NCBI GenBank assembly: GCA_017468925.1
Contig: JAFUHI010000001.1
Location: forward strand, 75,655 to 139,654
Direction: 5' to 3'
DNA: 64,000 nucleotides
DNA from: Bacilli bacterium
GTDB taxonomy: Bacteria; Bacillota_I; Bacilli_A; RFN20; CAG-826
The position numbers were made by a program, and so were the translations under genes. Below the pieces are notes generated by a model that was given only the letters and a program-made list of their open reading frames with translations, had not been told where the DNA came from and ran no database searches. Below, one piece after another: positions 37,413 through 46,770 of the stretch (its first letter is position 1; every line of letters begins with the position of its first letter).

Positions 37413-38794
37413 AACAAATTCAAAGAATCGAGCTTAGCAATAAGCTCTTTTTTTGTACCATTTGTATCTATAACTAGACCACTATGAGCGATGGTTTTTC
37501 CTCTTTGGAATGTTTTATTTAATTTAAATGCTTTTTCGGGGTCTTTTCCTCTTTCGATAAGTCTATTTTTTCTGACTTCCTCTTTGGCGTCCGCCATAAT
37601 GATTAGGTCGCACAATTCTTCGATAGGGGAAGGGACAAGCAGAGGAACATCTAAAACGATTTTGTCGCTTTTTGATTTGCTAATTTTATCTTTAATGATG
37701 GAGAAAACTCTATTATGGATTCTCGTCTCAAAGTCTTTTTTGAAGGAAGCATCCTCAATCATTTTATCTAATAGTTTTGTGCGGTTGATTTGGTTGTTTT
37801 CGTAAATATCGCCTAAAAATACCTGCAAATCTTGGCCGAAATCATTATTTTTATAAATCGAATCAACGATTTTGTCCGCATCTATCACCTCATATCCCTT
37901 GTCTTTCAAATAAGAAGAGATGGTGCTTTTGCCTGATGCTATAGGACCTGTAATTCCAATGATTAATGGTTTGCCTTCTTCCTTCTGGCATCTAGGGCAA
38001 TAGACAGTTCCTCTTCCTCCAATGAATATCTTTCTTAAAGGGAAAGAGCAACGGGAGCAAGGCTCATTCCCGTGTCCATAAGCAAGAAGGTTATTTTGCA
38101 TCAAGCCATTTACGCCTTCCTTGGGATGATAGCTTTTTATGGTGCTGCCACCATTTTTTATCGCAATATTTAGTATTCTAATTGATTCATCAATGATGGC
38201 TTGACATTGCTCCAATGTGACTTTATTCGCCTCCATCTTTGGATTGATTTTTGTGGCGAAAAGCACTTCATCATCGTAGATGTTCCCAAGTCCAGCGATT
38301 AGACTTTGATCTAACAAAGCTTCTTTTATCGGTCCGGATTTCTTTTTCAACCCTTCATATAATTCTTCTTTTGTTATCGAGAATGGTTCTGGCCCAACAT
38401 TATCAATTGGAGGTTCGTTTAAATAAGTATCCTCTTTTGATAATTTGATGATGCCGAATTTTCTAACATCGTTATATCTTAAAGTTGTTCCGTCGGTGAA
38501 TTCATAGATGCATATATCATGCTTCTCTACTGGATCGCCTACTTTTCCTTCAAAATATTTCCCTTCCATCCTTAGATGAGAGATTATCACCAAAGAAGAA
38601 GTGAGGTGGAAAATAAGGAATTTGCCGATTCTAGAAACATTTAAAAATGTTTGCCCCACTAAAGAGGAAACGAAAAATCCAGGATCATTAAGGATATTCT
38701 TATCTCTTAATATCTTTATGGATTTGATCGTTTTGTTTTTAACGATGTCATCCAATATCGTTTTGATTGTTTCTACTTCTGGTAATTCTGGCAT
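37409..38794 (-). CDS. fused formamidopyrimidine-DNA glycosylase and dephospho-CoA kinase
   Basis: 461 residues. Residues 1 to about 272 are a complete Fpg/MutM: catalytic N-terminal MPELPEVETI, the beta-hairpin lysine in RIGKFLIFH, the SLIAGLGNIYDDE helix and a zinc finger with CSRC and CPRC. From about residue 276 a full dephospho-CoA kinase follows: P-loop ITGPIASGKST, EVIDADKIV and LDVPLLVPSPIEEL. In Bacillus mutM and coaE are separate genes of the same operon downstream of polA, so a fusion of neighbours is the simplest history. The two activities (8-oxoguanine repair, last step of CoA synthesis) are otherwise unrelated. Starts 3 bases after polA. Confidence 0.93.
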   Translation of the reverse strand: MPELPEVETIKTILDDIVKNKTIKSIKILRDKNILNDPGFFVSSLVGQTFLNVSRIGKFLIFHLTSSLVIISHLRMEGKYFEGKVGDPVEKHDICIYEFTDGTTLRYNDVRKFGIIKLSKEDTYLNEPPIDNVGPEPFSITKEELYEGLKKKSGPIKEALLDQSLIAGLGNIYDDEVLFATKINPKMEANKVTLEQCQAIIDESIRILNIAIKNGGSTIKSYHPKEGVNGLMQNNLLAYGHGNEPCSRCSFPLRKIFIGGRGTVYCPRCQKEEGKPLIIGITGPIASGKSTISSYLKDKGYEVIDADKIVDSIYKNNDFGQDLQVFLGDIYENNQINRTKLLDKMIEDASFKKDFETRIHNRVFSIIKDKISKSKSDKIVLDVPLLVPSPIEELCDLIIMADAKEEVRKNRLIERGKDPEKAFKLNKTFQRGKTIAHSGLVIDTNGTKKELIAKLDSLNLF

Positions 38795-38797
38795 AAA

Positions 38798-41398
38798 TTA
38801 GTCCTTTGCATCGTACCATGTCTTTCCTTCGTTAGGCTCCGCGGTCAAGGCGACTGGCATAGAGACTGCCGAAGTCATGATTTTCTCGATTTCTTTCTTC
38901 ATTATTTCTTTTTCTTCGCTTGGCACGGCGAAAATAAGTTCGTCGTGAATTTGAAGAACCATCTTGGTTTTATATTTTCCTTTGGAGAGGAATTCATCAA
39001 TCTTTACCATAGCGATTTTGATTAGATCCGCAGCAGATCCTTGGACTGGAGCGTTTAAAGCGGCGCGTCTAGCCGCTTCCCTTTTGATGTAATTTGGATC
39101 GTTGACGTCTCTAAGATAACGCCTTCTCCCGAACATCGTTGTGACATATCCTTTTGTGATCGCATCATCGATTATCTTTCTAGATAATTCTCCTACTTCC
39201 GGATAATGTTCATAGAACGCATCGATTATCGCCCCGGCTTCAGCAGGGGAAGTGCCAATCTGTTCTGATAACCCCCAGATTGTGGAGCCATATATTATTG
39301 CGAAATTGACCGCTTTGGCTTTTCTTCTCATTAATGAGGTGGGGGCATCGGTCTTGAATATCTTTTTAGCGGTTTCTGTATGAACGTCTTCGCCTGAATT
39401 AAAGACATCAATATAGGCTTTGCAGTTAGATAAGGCCGCTAAAATCCTCAATTCGATTTGGCCATAATCGAAAGAAAGCAAAGAGATATTGGGATCATCA
39501 TAATAGAAGGCTTTCCTTATTTGTTTCCCTTCCTCGTCTCTAGCCGATATGTTTTGAAGATTTGGGCAGGAGCTGGATAATCTTCCGGTCGTAGTTTGGG
39601 CTTGGTTGAAATAAGAATGGATCTTGTTATCTTCCTTGATATGGGGGATAAGCCCCTCGACATATGTGCCTATTAATTTCGCGTATTTCCTATATTCCAA
39701 AATCAAAGAAACGATAGGATATTCATCTTTCAATTTGTCCAAAATCTCCACAGAAGTCGAACGGTTTTTAGGAGATGGTATTTTTAAATCATCATATAAA
39801 ACCTTGGCGATTTGGCTAGGGGAGTTGATGTTGAATTTGCTTCCTGAAAGGGCGTAAATTTCTTTCTCAAGCATCTCTTTTTTCTTCTCAAAGACCTCGC
39901 CATATTGCTTTAATATCTCTTGGTGGACTGGGAATCCTTCAATCTCCATCTTCGATAAGACTTTCATCAAAGGCATTTCGATTTCTCTATATAAAGAATA
40001 TGCTTCAGCGTTCTTTAACGCACTTTCGCCTTTTTCCACTAAAGAGGAGGAGAAATACGCCATCTTGCCAATCTTTTCGTAATCGGAAGAATCTAGAAGC
40101 GATAAATCATTATTGCTTCCAATATCAACCCCGAAGGAAGAGAAGACGACAAGAGGATCGCTAGAGATGGAAGAATCGAGCAGATATGAAATAAGAAGCA
40201 TATCGTTTTCGATTCCTTCTAATTTAATTCCAACATCGTTTAAAGCGTATATAGAGGCTTTCCCATCATATACGTTTTTCTTGATTTCACCGTTCTCTAA
40301 AATGTTTTTCAAAGCGTTATCTTTTCTGATATCGTCAATTGCTTCGTAATAGACTTTGTCCTTGCTAGAAATAGCAATTCCTTTTAATTGATCCTCATGG
40401 TATTTGGAATAATCGATATCCAAGGCTAAACCAATTGGAGAGGTGATTTCTTTGTTTTCAAAAGAAGTAATGGTTTCTATTTTTATTTCTTTTTGGGATG
40501 TGTTGCTCTTTTTCCAGGAAGGAGGTAAACGATATAAGAATTGCTTCAATTCATATTTAGTTGCAAAGTCGCTTATTTCCTTGAATTCGTAGCCTGTATA
40601 GACCAATTCATCTAAGGTAAATGGCAATTCCACATCGGTTTTGATGGTGGCAAGACGATAGCAGATTCTTCCTTGCTCGGCGTTTGTCCGTATCGATTCG
40701 CCGACCTTGCTTTTCATGGTTTGAGCGGCTTCGATTATTTTCTCTAAACTCCCATATTCCTGAATTAATTTGACCGCGGTTTTTTCTCCTACCCCAGGGA
40801 TTCCAGGTAGGTTATCGCTAGAATCTCCTCTTAATCCTTTGTAGTCGATTATCTGTAGAGGGGTGAAGCCAAATTCTTCGATCATTTTTGCTTCATCCAT
40901 CACGTTCATATTGGATAAGCCAGTCTTTAATAAGGAGACTTTGGTGTTTTCATCTATCAATTGAAGGTAATCTTTATCGGATGTATATATCATTACCTCA
41001 TATCCTGCTTTAGAGGCTTTCTTTGCGACTGTGCCGCATAGATCATCTGCCTCAACCCCATGCAATTCAAAAGAGACTATGCCTAAGGCTTTAACTAAAT
41101 CTCTCGATATTGGGAATTGGGTCTTTAGTTCCTCTGGACATGGTTTCCTATTAGCCTTATAGGCATCGAATTCTTCTTTCCTAAAAGTGTCTTTATCCGC
41201 GTCAAACCCAATGAAAATCGATTCTCCCTCCTTAAAAGAGGAGATGATTTTGCATAGCATATTGGCGAAAGCAAATATCGCATTTGTGGGGATTCCGCTT
41301 TTTGTCCTCATGATGGAGGAGGGGTCTCCATAGGCGGTCGCGTAATAGGCTCTAAAAAGGAGACTATTGCCATCGATTATGCATATCTTCTTTTTCAT
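38798..41398 (-). CDS. polA: DNA polymerase I
   Basis: 866 residues. N-terminal 5' nuclease domain (IDGNSLLFRAYYAT, GVEADDLCGT, GLRGDSSDNLPGIPGVGEKTA), a degenerate 3'-5' exonuclease region (LALDIDYSKYH instead of a DxE motif), and the polymerase domain with SFDYGQIELRILAALS (motif A), RRKAKAVNFAIIYG (O-helix) and QIHDELIFAVP (motif C). The proofreading domain is probably inactive, as in Bacillus. Its start overlaps the dnaE stop (ATGA). Confidence 0.96.
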   Translation of the reverse strand: MKKKICIIDGNSLLFRAYYATAYGDPSSIMRTKSGIPTNAIFAFANMLCKIISSFKEGESIFIGFDADKDTFRKEEFDAYKANRKPCPEELKTQFPISRDLVKALGIVSFELHGVEADDLCGTVAKKASKAGYEVMIYTSDKDYLQLIDENTKVSLLKTGLSNMNVMDEAKMIEEFGFTPLQIIDYKGLRGDSSDNLPGIPGVGEKTAVKLIQEYGSLEKIIEAAQTMKSKVGESIRTNAEQGRICYRLATIKTDVELPFTLDELVYTGYEFKEISDFATKYELKQFLYRLPPSWKKSNTSQKEIKIETITSFENKEITSPIGLALDIDYSKYHEDQLKGIAISSKDKVYYEAIDDIRKDNALKNILENGEIKKNVYDGKASIYALNDVGIKLEGIENDMLLISYLLDSSISSDPLVVFSSFGVDIGSNNDLSLLDSSDYEKIGKMAYFSSSLVEKGESALKNAEAYSLYREIEMPLMKVLSKMEIEGFPVHQEILKQYGEVFEKKKEMLEKEIYALSGSKFNINSPSQIAKVLYDDLKIPSPKNRSTSVEILDKLKDEYPIVSLILEYRKYAKLIGTYVEGLIPHIKEDNKIHSYFNQAQTTTGRLSSSCPNLQNISARDEEGKQIRKAFYYDDPNISLLSFDYGQIELRILAALSNCKAYIDVFNSGEDVHTETAKKIFKTDAPTSLMRRKAKAVNFAIIYGSTIWGLSEQIGTSPAEAGAIIDAFYEHYPEVGELSRKIIDDAITKGYVTTMFGRRRYLRDVNDPNYIKREAARRAALNAPVQGSAADLIKIAMVKIDEFLSKGKYKTKMVLQIHDELIFAVPSEEKEIMKKEIEKIMTSAVSMPVALTAEPNEGKTWYDAKD

Positions 41399-44300
41399 CG
41401 TTCTTCCTCCAAATTTTCCATTGTGTCGATTATGTATCTTTTTCTCATGTTTCTATCGATTCTTGCACCGATCAATACAGGGCTGTTTTCTTTTAATAAA
41501 GAAGAATATTCCTTATATTTATCGCTGAATAAAGTGAACTCCACCTCATTATCGTTGTCATATATGGAGACAAAAGCCATCGTCTCTCCTTTTTTGGTGG
41601 TTATTTCTTTGATTTCTTTGATTAATCCCGCGACCAAGAAATAGTTTTCTTTCACTTCATCGATTGAAATTAGGGAATAAGCTTTTTTGCTCTTGAGGTA
41701 TGAAGAATATTTTTCTAGTGGAGAGCCGCTTATAGATATCTTTAAGACAGCTTTCTCTTTAGCTAGATTTTCAACCAAGTCATCTTCCTTCTTTTCGATA
41801 TATGGCTTAAAGACTAGATTCTCATCAATCACAATGCTTTTGCCATCTTTTGAATATAGCAAAGATACGTAGTCTAGCATCTGCTCCAAAGAATCTCTCA
41901 TGGTGGTTCTAGAATAAGATAGACCATCAAGAGCCCCTCCATCGATTAGAGGCAAGAGGTTCTTTTTATTAAGCCCATTTGGATACATCCTTTTGATGAA
42001 ATCCTCATAATCCACAAAAGGACCATTTAACGTTCTTTCATCGATTATCCCTGCAGAAAGCGATTGATTTACCCCATTAATTGAAGATAAAGGCATATAA
42101 ATATCCTTGCCTTTTGACTTATGATTCGCTTCACTTTCATTAACTGAGGGGTTTTTGAGGTTGATTCCAAATCTCCTCATTTCTTTTCTTATGACGTTAT
42201 ATTTGCTATCGCCTGGAGAGGTTGTGTCTAATATTGCGGCGAAGAACTCTGAAGGATAATAACGTTTTAAATAAGCCATGCGGCAGGTGATTATCGCATA
42301 GCATAAAGCATGGCTCTTATTGAATCCGTATTCAGCGAATTTGAAGATCAATTGGTAAATCTCTTCACCTAGAGATTCGCTTTTGCCGTTATTAACGCAG
42401 CCTTTGATGAAGGAATCGTGAAGTGAAGCTAATTTATTGCTGTCTTTTTTCGATATAGCGCGTCTAAACAAATCAGCTTGGCCATAGGAGAAACCTGCTA
42501 AAGATCGCACAATCTGCATGATTTGCTCCTGATAGACTATGATGCCATATGTCTCTTTCAATATTGGCTCTAATTCAGGGCAGAGATAGGTGATTCTTTC
42601 CTCTCCATTCTTCCTGCGGCTGAAGGTGGGGATATTATCAGACGGACCAGGCCTAATCAAAGAAATCAAAGCGATCATATCTGATAAAGAAGAGGGTTTT
42701 ATCTGAGGTATTGCCCAAGAAGAAGTCCTTTGCTCGACTTGGAATAATCCAGCGGTATATCCTTTCGCGATTATTTCTATCGCTCCTTTATCATCAAACG
42801 GTATCTCACTTTGCTTTATGTCTTTACCTTGATTCTTCTTTATGGAAGCAAGGCATCTATCAATCGTAGTCAAATTGGATAAAGATAAGATATCGAACTT
42901 AAGGAATCCTTGCTCTTCTAGATAATCTTTCTCTAAGCAGGCTACGGTGCCTATCCCTTCTTGATAAATGATTGGAAGAACATCTTCAAGAGACTCGTTA
43001 TTGATGACGATACCTGCCGCGTGTAAGCCGGATTGTCGAGGAAGTCCTTCGATTTTCGATGCTAATCTAACATAATTCAGATAATAAGAATCACTATCAA
43101 CGAGATTGCGGAATTCTTTGGAGATGCGATAGTTGTCTCTTAAGGTTTTTCTATCATCCTTCAAAGAAGAGATTAATAAATCCACAGTTCTTTCTGGGTA
43201 TTTATACACTCTAGCGATATCTCTTAAAGCTTCTTTAGCCATAATGGTTTGAGAAGTGATGATATGAGATACCCTATTTTCGCCGTATTTCTTGATTAAA
43301 TAATCAACAACCATGTCTCTATCGCTATCGGCAAAGTCAACATCGATATCAGGCATCGATTGTCTCTCTGGATTGAGGAATCTTTCAAAAAGAAGGCCGT
43401 ATTTTAGTGGGTCCGCTTCAATTATTCCTAAAGCATAAGCGACTAAGCTCCCTCCTGCCGATCCTCTTCCTGGGCCTACGCTTATAGAGTGACTTCTAGC
43501 GTAGTCAATATAATCCTTGACCAACAAGAAGTAGTCGGCGTATCCCATCTTGATAATGACGTCTAATTCGTAATTGAGTCTTGATATATATTCGTCGTTT
43601 GGATTAGGGATTTTGCTATTTATCCCTGCAAAAGCCACCTCTTTTAGGTAGATATCGCTGCTTTTCCCTTCATTATTTGGATAGATCAAAAGGCTTCCTC
43701 TTTTCTTAATCAATTCGAAAGAAGAAGCAAAAGAAGTGGCGTCAATCTCTTCCCTGGTGTAATAACTTTCAACCGTTTCCAGATCTAAGAAATATTCATT
43801 TCCTTTTTTGTCTAGGATGTCGAGATTGTTCTTTTCTTCAATCGCTTTGGCTATCTCCAAAGTTATGGCGTCGTCTTTATCTTTATAAGCGATTTTTGGG
43901 AAAGCGATGGTTTTATAAGAATGGGAAGAAGCGAATTCCCTAATAAAGGAAATGTACTCTTTATCATCTGGGAGGTATGGTATCCCCAAATAGACATCAC
44001 CTAACCCTCTTAGAAAGGATGTTAGCAAAGAAACAAAATCATCGTTTTGATAATCAAAGTTAATGCTATCCATTGGGCAAATTATCTTTAACCCACCAAT
44101 GTATTTCTTTAGCTCTTCCTTGTTCAAGGTCTTTTTGGAAGACTCATAAACAATCTTTAAAGCGTTCCTATATCCTTCTTCGTTCAAAACAAAGAAGCTT
44201 AAAATGCCTTCTTCGAATTCGATATCAAATCCAAATACGGGATTTACTCCAATTCTTTTGCATTCATGGAAGAATGGAGCGTACCCATTCATTGTTCCAA

Positions 44301-44424
44301 TATCGCATAAACCAACGGATGAAAACCCCTTAGTTTTGGCGATTGAAGGGATCTTATTCAAAATTAAGCCGGATTTGAGATAAGAATAACCAGAATATAT
44401 ATGAAGTGGAGTAAAGGAATTCAC
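41395..44424 (-). CDS. dnaE: DNA polymerase III subunit alpha, DnaE type
   Basis: 1009 residues, somewhat short for DnaE (about 1100 in Bacillus). Polymerase motifs GRGSAGGSLVAYALGI and PDIDVDFADSDRD (catalytic Asp pair) are present, with the helix-hairpin-helix and C-terminal OB fold (YFLVAGLIKEIKEITTKKGE). The PHP domain is degenerate: LHIYSGYS and LCDIGTMNG lack metal-binding histidines, so it has no predicted exonuclease. GTG start chosen because it begins the conserved N-terminus. First gene of dnaE-polA-mutM/coaE; a TATAAT ends 6 bases upstream of GTG. Confidence 0.93.
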   Translation of the reverse strand: MNSFTPLHIYSGYSYLKSGLILNKIPSIAKTKGFSSVGLCDIGTMNGYAPFFHECKRIGVNPVFGFDIEFEEGILSFFVLNEEGYRNALKIVYESSKKTLNKEELKKYIGGLKIICPMDSINFDYQNDDFVSLLTSFLRGLGDVYLGIPYLPDDKEYISFIREFASSHSYKTIAFPKIAYKDKDDAITLEIAKAIEEKNNLDILDKKGNEYFLDLETVESYYTREEIDATSFASSFELIKKRGSLLIYPNNEGKSSDIYLKEVAFAGINSKIPNPNDEYISRLNYELDVIIKMGYADYFLLVKDYIDYARSHSISVGPGRGSAGGSLVAYALGIIEADPLKYGLLFERFLNPERQSMPDIDVDFADSDRDMVVDYLIKKYGENRVSHIITSQTIMAKEALRDIARVYKYPERTVDLLISSLKDDRKTLRDNYRISKEFRNLVDSDSYYLNYVRLASKIEGLPRQSGLHAAGIVINNESLEDVLPIIYQEGIGTVACLEKDYLEEQGFLKFDILSLSNLTTIDRCLASIKKNQGKDIKQSEIPFDDKGAIEIIAKGYTAGLFQVEQRTSSWAIPQIKPSSLSDMIALISLIRPGPSDNIPTFSRRKNGEERITYLCPELEPILKETYGIIVYQEQIMQIVRSLAGFSYGQADLFRRAISKKDSNKLASLHDSFIKGCVNNGKSESLGEEIYQLIFKFAEYGFNKSHALCYAIITCRMAYLKRYYPSEFFAAILDTTSPGDSKYNVIRKEMRRFGINLKNPSVNESEANHKSKGKDIYMPLSSINGVNQSLSAGIIDERTLNGPFVDYEDFIKRMYPNGLNKKNLLPLIDGGALDGLSYSRTTMRDSLEQMLDYVSLLYSKDGKSIVIDENLVFKPYIEKKEDDLVENLAKEKAVLKISISGSPLEKYSSYLKSKKAYSLISIDEVKENYFLVAGLIKEIKEITTKKGETMAFVSIYDNDNEVEFTLFSDKYKEYSSLLKENSPVLIGARIDRNMRKRYIIDTMENLEEER

Positions 44425-44430
44425 TTCTCT

Positions 44431-44447
44431 ATTATACCTAAAGGTAT
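44431..44447 (-). promoter_or_regulatory. dnaE promoter -10 overlapping a perfect palindrome
   Basis: TATAAT (minus strand, 44431-44436) overlaps the 14-base perfect palindrome ATACCTAAAGGTAT (44434-44447). The palindrome is operator-like. Leaderless geometry: 6 bases from the -10 to the GTG start. Confidence 0.55.
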
Positions 44448-44466
44448 CGAAACAAATAATAAAAAT

Positions 44467-44489
44467 CGCCTGATTTTAATTATCAGGCG
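44467..44489 (-). terminator. intrinsic terminator containing the stop codon of the DHH gene
   Basis: CGCCTGAT/ATCAGGCG stem with a TTTAATT loop; on the minus strand it is followed by ATTTTTATT. The TGA stop of the upstream DHH gene lies in the stem (44483-44485). Confidence 0.85.
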
Positions 44490-45475
44490 AATAAATCATC
44501 TAAATCTTTGATGAAGGAGGGGAGATCGTCTAGGCTCTTGATTTTCGCGCCAGACGCTTGAGCGTGTCCTCCGCCCTCCCATTTCTGGGCCACTCCAGAG
44601 ATATCTTTCTTTTTGCTTCTGATCGATATCCTCCAGCAATAGTCCTTGGGGTTATTGTCTTCCGCGAAAGAGCACCAAGCATTTACGCCTTCGATATTTG
44701 AGAATAGATTGACGTTTTCTTTGACTCTTTCAGATGTTATGTTGAGTTTAGTCTGCAAATCTTCTGGAATCACGTAATAGGCAACTCCATGAGGAGAGAC
44801 TGAGAAGTTGTTTAAAATATAGGCAGTGACTTTCAAATCATCTAATTTCTTCTCATACATATTTAGATAGATATCACTGATCTTGATATCGCAATCAAGA
44901 AGTGCTTCAGCGATGGCGAAGGTATGCTTTGAGGTTGACGAATACATAAACCTGCCTGAGTCACCTACGATACCAATATAGAGATATGAGGCACATTCTT
45001 TTGAAATCTTGTATTTCTTGAAGCTTAATAGAATGGAGGCAACATATTCTGCAGCAGCGGATAATGACGTATCTAGAAACGATAAATTTGCGATATCTTT
45101 CTTGCATGGATGGTGATCAATTTTAACGATATAAGACCCTTTTGCAAAACGCGGATCTGCGATTCTTGGCTCATCACCTACATCGACCACTATCGATAGA
45201 AATGGTTTGTCGAACCAAGAGTCATTTTCCCTGTCAGATTCAGGGAATAATCGTGGTGTGAATGTTACGTGATTATCACCAAAACACTTCACTTCTTTAT
45301 TGGGAAAATTATCTTTGATGAATGTCGATAAACCATATTGAGAACCTAGCGCGTCATAATCAGGCTTTATGTGACGGAAAATAGCAATCCTATCATATTT
45401 CTTGATTAGGGAAAGGAGTTGCTTATATTCAAATCTTTGTCTTCTAGCGTATTCTTTTACAACTGGAGATAGCAT
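44483..45475 (-). CDS. DHH-family phosphoesterase (NrnA-like)
   Basis: 330 residues. Cytosolic DHH/DHHA1 phosphoesterase, the group including nanoRNase/pAp phosphatase NrnA and c-di-AMP-derived pApA hydrolases. Motifs are HIKPDYDALGSQYGL, VVDVGDEPRI, KIDHHPCKKD, and the C-terminal DHHA1 glycine motif GGGHAQASGAKI. ATG 45475 overlaps the ackA stop (TAATG) and has AAGGGAAA in front; an eleven-codon longer frame is rejected. Substrate among short oligonucleotides or pAp cannot be fixed from sequence. Confidence 0.9.
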   Translation of the reverse strand: MLSPVVKEYARRQRFEYKQLLSLIKKYDRIAIFRHIKPDYDALGSQYGLSTFIKDNFPNKEVKCFGDNHVTFTPRLFPESDRENDSWFDKPFLSIVVDVGDEPRIADPRFAKGSYIVKIDHHPCKKDIANLSFLDTSLSAAAEYVASILLSFKKYKISKECASYLYIGIVGDSGRFMYSSTSKHTFAIAEALLDCDIKISDIYLNMYEKKLDDLKVTAYILNNFSVSPHGVAYYVIPEDLQTKLNITSERVKENVNLFSNIEGVNAWCSFAEDNNPKDYCWRISIRSKKKDISGVAQKWEGGGHAQASGAKIKSLDDLPSFIKDLDDLFA

Positions 45476-46680
45476 TATTTGAGTTTCCCTTCTAGGAATG
45501 CCTCGCAATCCCTTGCGATCATGACTTCTTCATCAGTCGGGATTACGCATACCTTGATTTTGCTTTCTGGTTTGGAGATTAGATATTGAACACCAACGGC
45601 TTTCTCGTTCTTTTCTTCATCGACCACGATGCCTAAAGCCTCTTTGACGTTATCTAATACTAAAGAACGATAATATGCAGCATTCTCGCCTATACCGCCA
45701 GAGAAGATGATTAAATCCGCTCCGCCAAGTCTTACAAAGTAAGAACCGATATAATCAGCGACTCTTCTAGCCCATAATTTGGCGGCGAGCATGCTTCTCT
45801 TATCGCCCTTTAATATTGCGTCATATACGTCTCTGGTGTCGTTAGAAACGCCAGAAACGCCTAAGAATCCGCTTTGCTTATTGAGGATGTCATACATCTC
45901 TTCGACGCTTTTGTGTTCAACATCGCATAGATAATAGAGAACTGAAGGATCTAAATCTCCTGATCTTGTGCCCATCATAACGCCACCTAATGGGGTTAAT
46001 CCCATGGATGTTGCAACGCATTTGCCATTCTTTATCGCGCATAATGAGGCTCCAGATCCTAAGTGGCAGGTTATTATCCTTGTGTCATTTTTATCCTCTA
46101 AATAATCATGATTTCCTTTTAAGGATAAGTAGAGGTGGCTAGTTCCATGAGCTCCATACCTTCTGCAATCGTGTTTTTCACTCATTTCATAAGGAATTGG
46201 GAAGAGATAATCTTCTGGTTCCATCGTCTGGTGGAAAGCAGTATCGAATACCGCGATCGCTTTAGCGGAAGGCAAAGCGTCCTTGAACGCGTGGTAGCCA
46301 ATCAAATGAGCAGGCGCATGCAAAGGATCAAGGGGAGTCAATATCCTTATCTTTTCCTCTGTATCTTCATTGAATTCGACTGAATGGGAGAAGTATTTGC
46401 CTCCTTGGACCACTCTATGCCCAACGCAGACTATTTCTTCTAACGATTTGACGATGCCGAAATTCGTTAAGGCATCGAGGACGATTTTCGCCCCTTGGGT
46501 ATGGGAATATATAGGAAGAATCTCTTGATGAGTCTTGCCATCATATTTGATTTTGAATATTCCATCATCATGCCCGATTCTATCGACTAAGCCAGAGCAA
46601 ATGACTTTCTCCCCAGGCATTTCGAAAAGCTTGTATTTTAATGATGATGAACCTGCGTTTACCGCCATGCATTTTGACAT
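45475..46680 (-). CDS. ackA: acetate kinase
   Basis: 401 residues. Makes ATP from acetyl phosphate with acetate release. NAGSSSLKYKLFE, GHRVVQGG, FDTAFHQTM, RRYGAHGTSH (catalytic), CHLGSGASLCAI and FSGGIGENA are intact. First gene of ackA-DHH with its own strong promoter. No pta is in the window. Confidence 0.97.
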   Translation of the reverse strand: MSKCMAVNAGSSSLKYKLFEMPGEKVICSGLVDRIGHDDGIFKIKYDGKTHQEILPIYSHTQGAKIVLDALTNFGIVKSLEEIVCVGHRVVQGGKYFSHSVEFNEDTEEKIRILTPLDPLHAPAHLIGYHAFKDALPSAKAIAVFDTAFHQTMEPEDYLFPIPYEMSEKHDCRRYGAHGTSHLYLSLKGNHDYLEDKNDTRIITCHLGSGASLCAIKNGKCVATSMGLTPLGGVMMGTRSGDLDPSVLYYLCDVEHKSVEEMYDILNKQSGFLGVSGVSNDTRDVYDAILKGDKRSMLAAKLWARRVADYIGSYFVRLGGADLIIFSGGIGENAAYYRSLVLDNVKEALGIVVDEEKNEKAVGVQYLISKPESKIKVCVIPTDEEVMIARDCEAFLEGKLK

Positions 46681-46709
46681 AATTAATAACCTCTTTTTCT
46701 AACTGCTAG

Positions 46710-46738
46710 ATTTTATATCTAATCTATATTTACTTCAA
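46710..46738 (-). promoter_or_regulatory. ackA promoter
   Basis: Minus strand: TTGAAG (46733-46738), 17-base spacer, TAAAAT (46710-46715), with AGAGG ribosome binding site near 46690. Confidence 0.75.
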
Positions 46739-46770
46739 ATAAATGCGCTCTTTCAAAAAGCCAAAGAACT

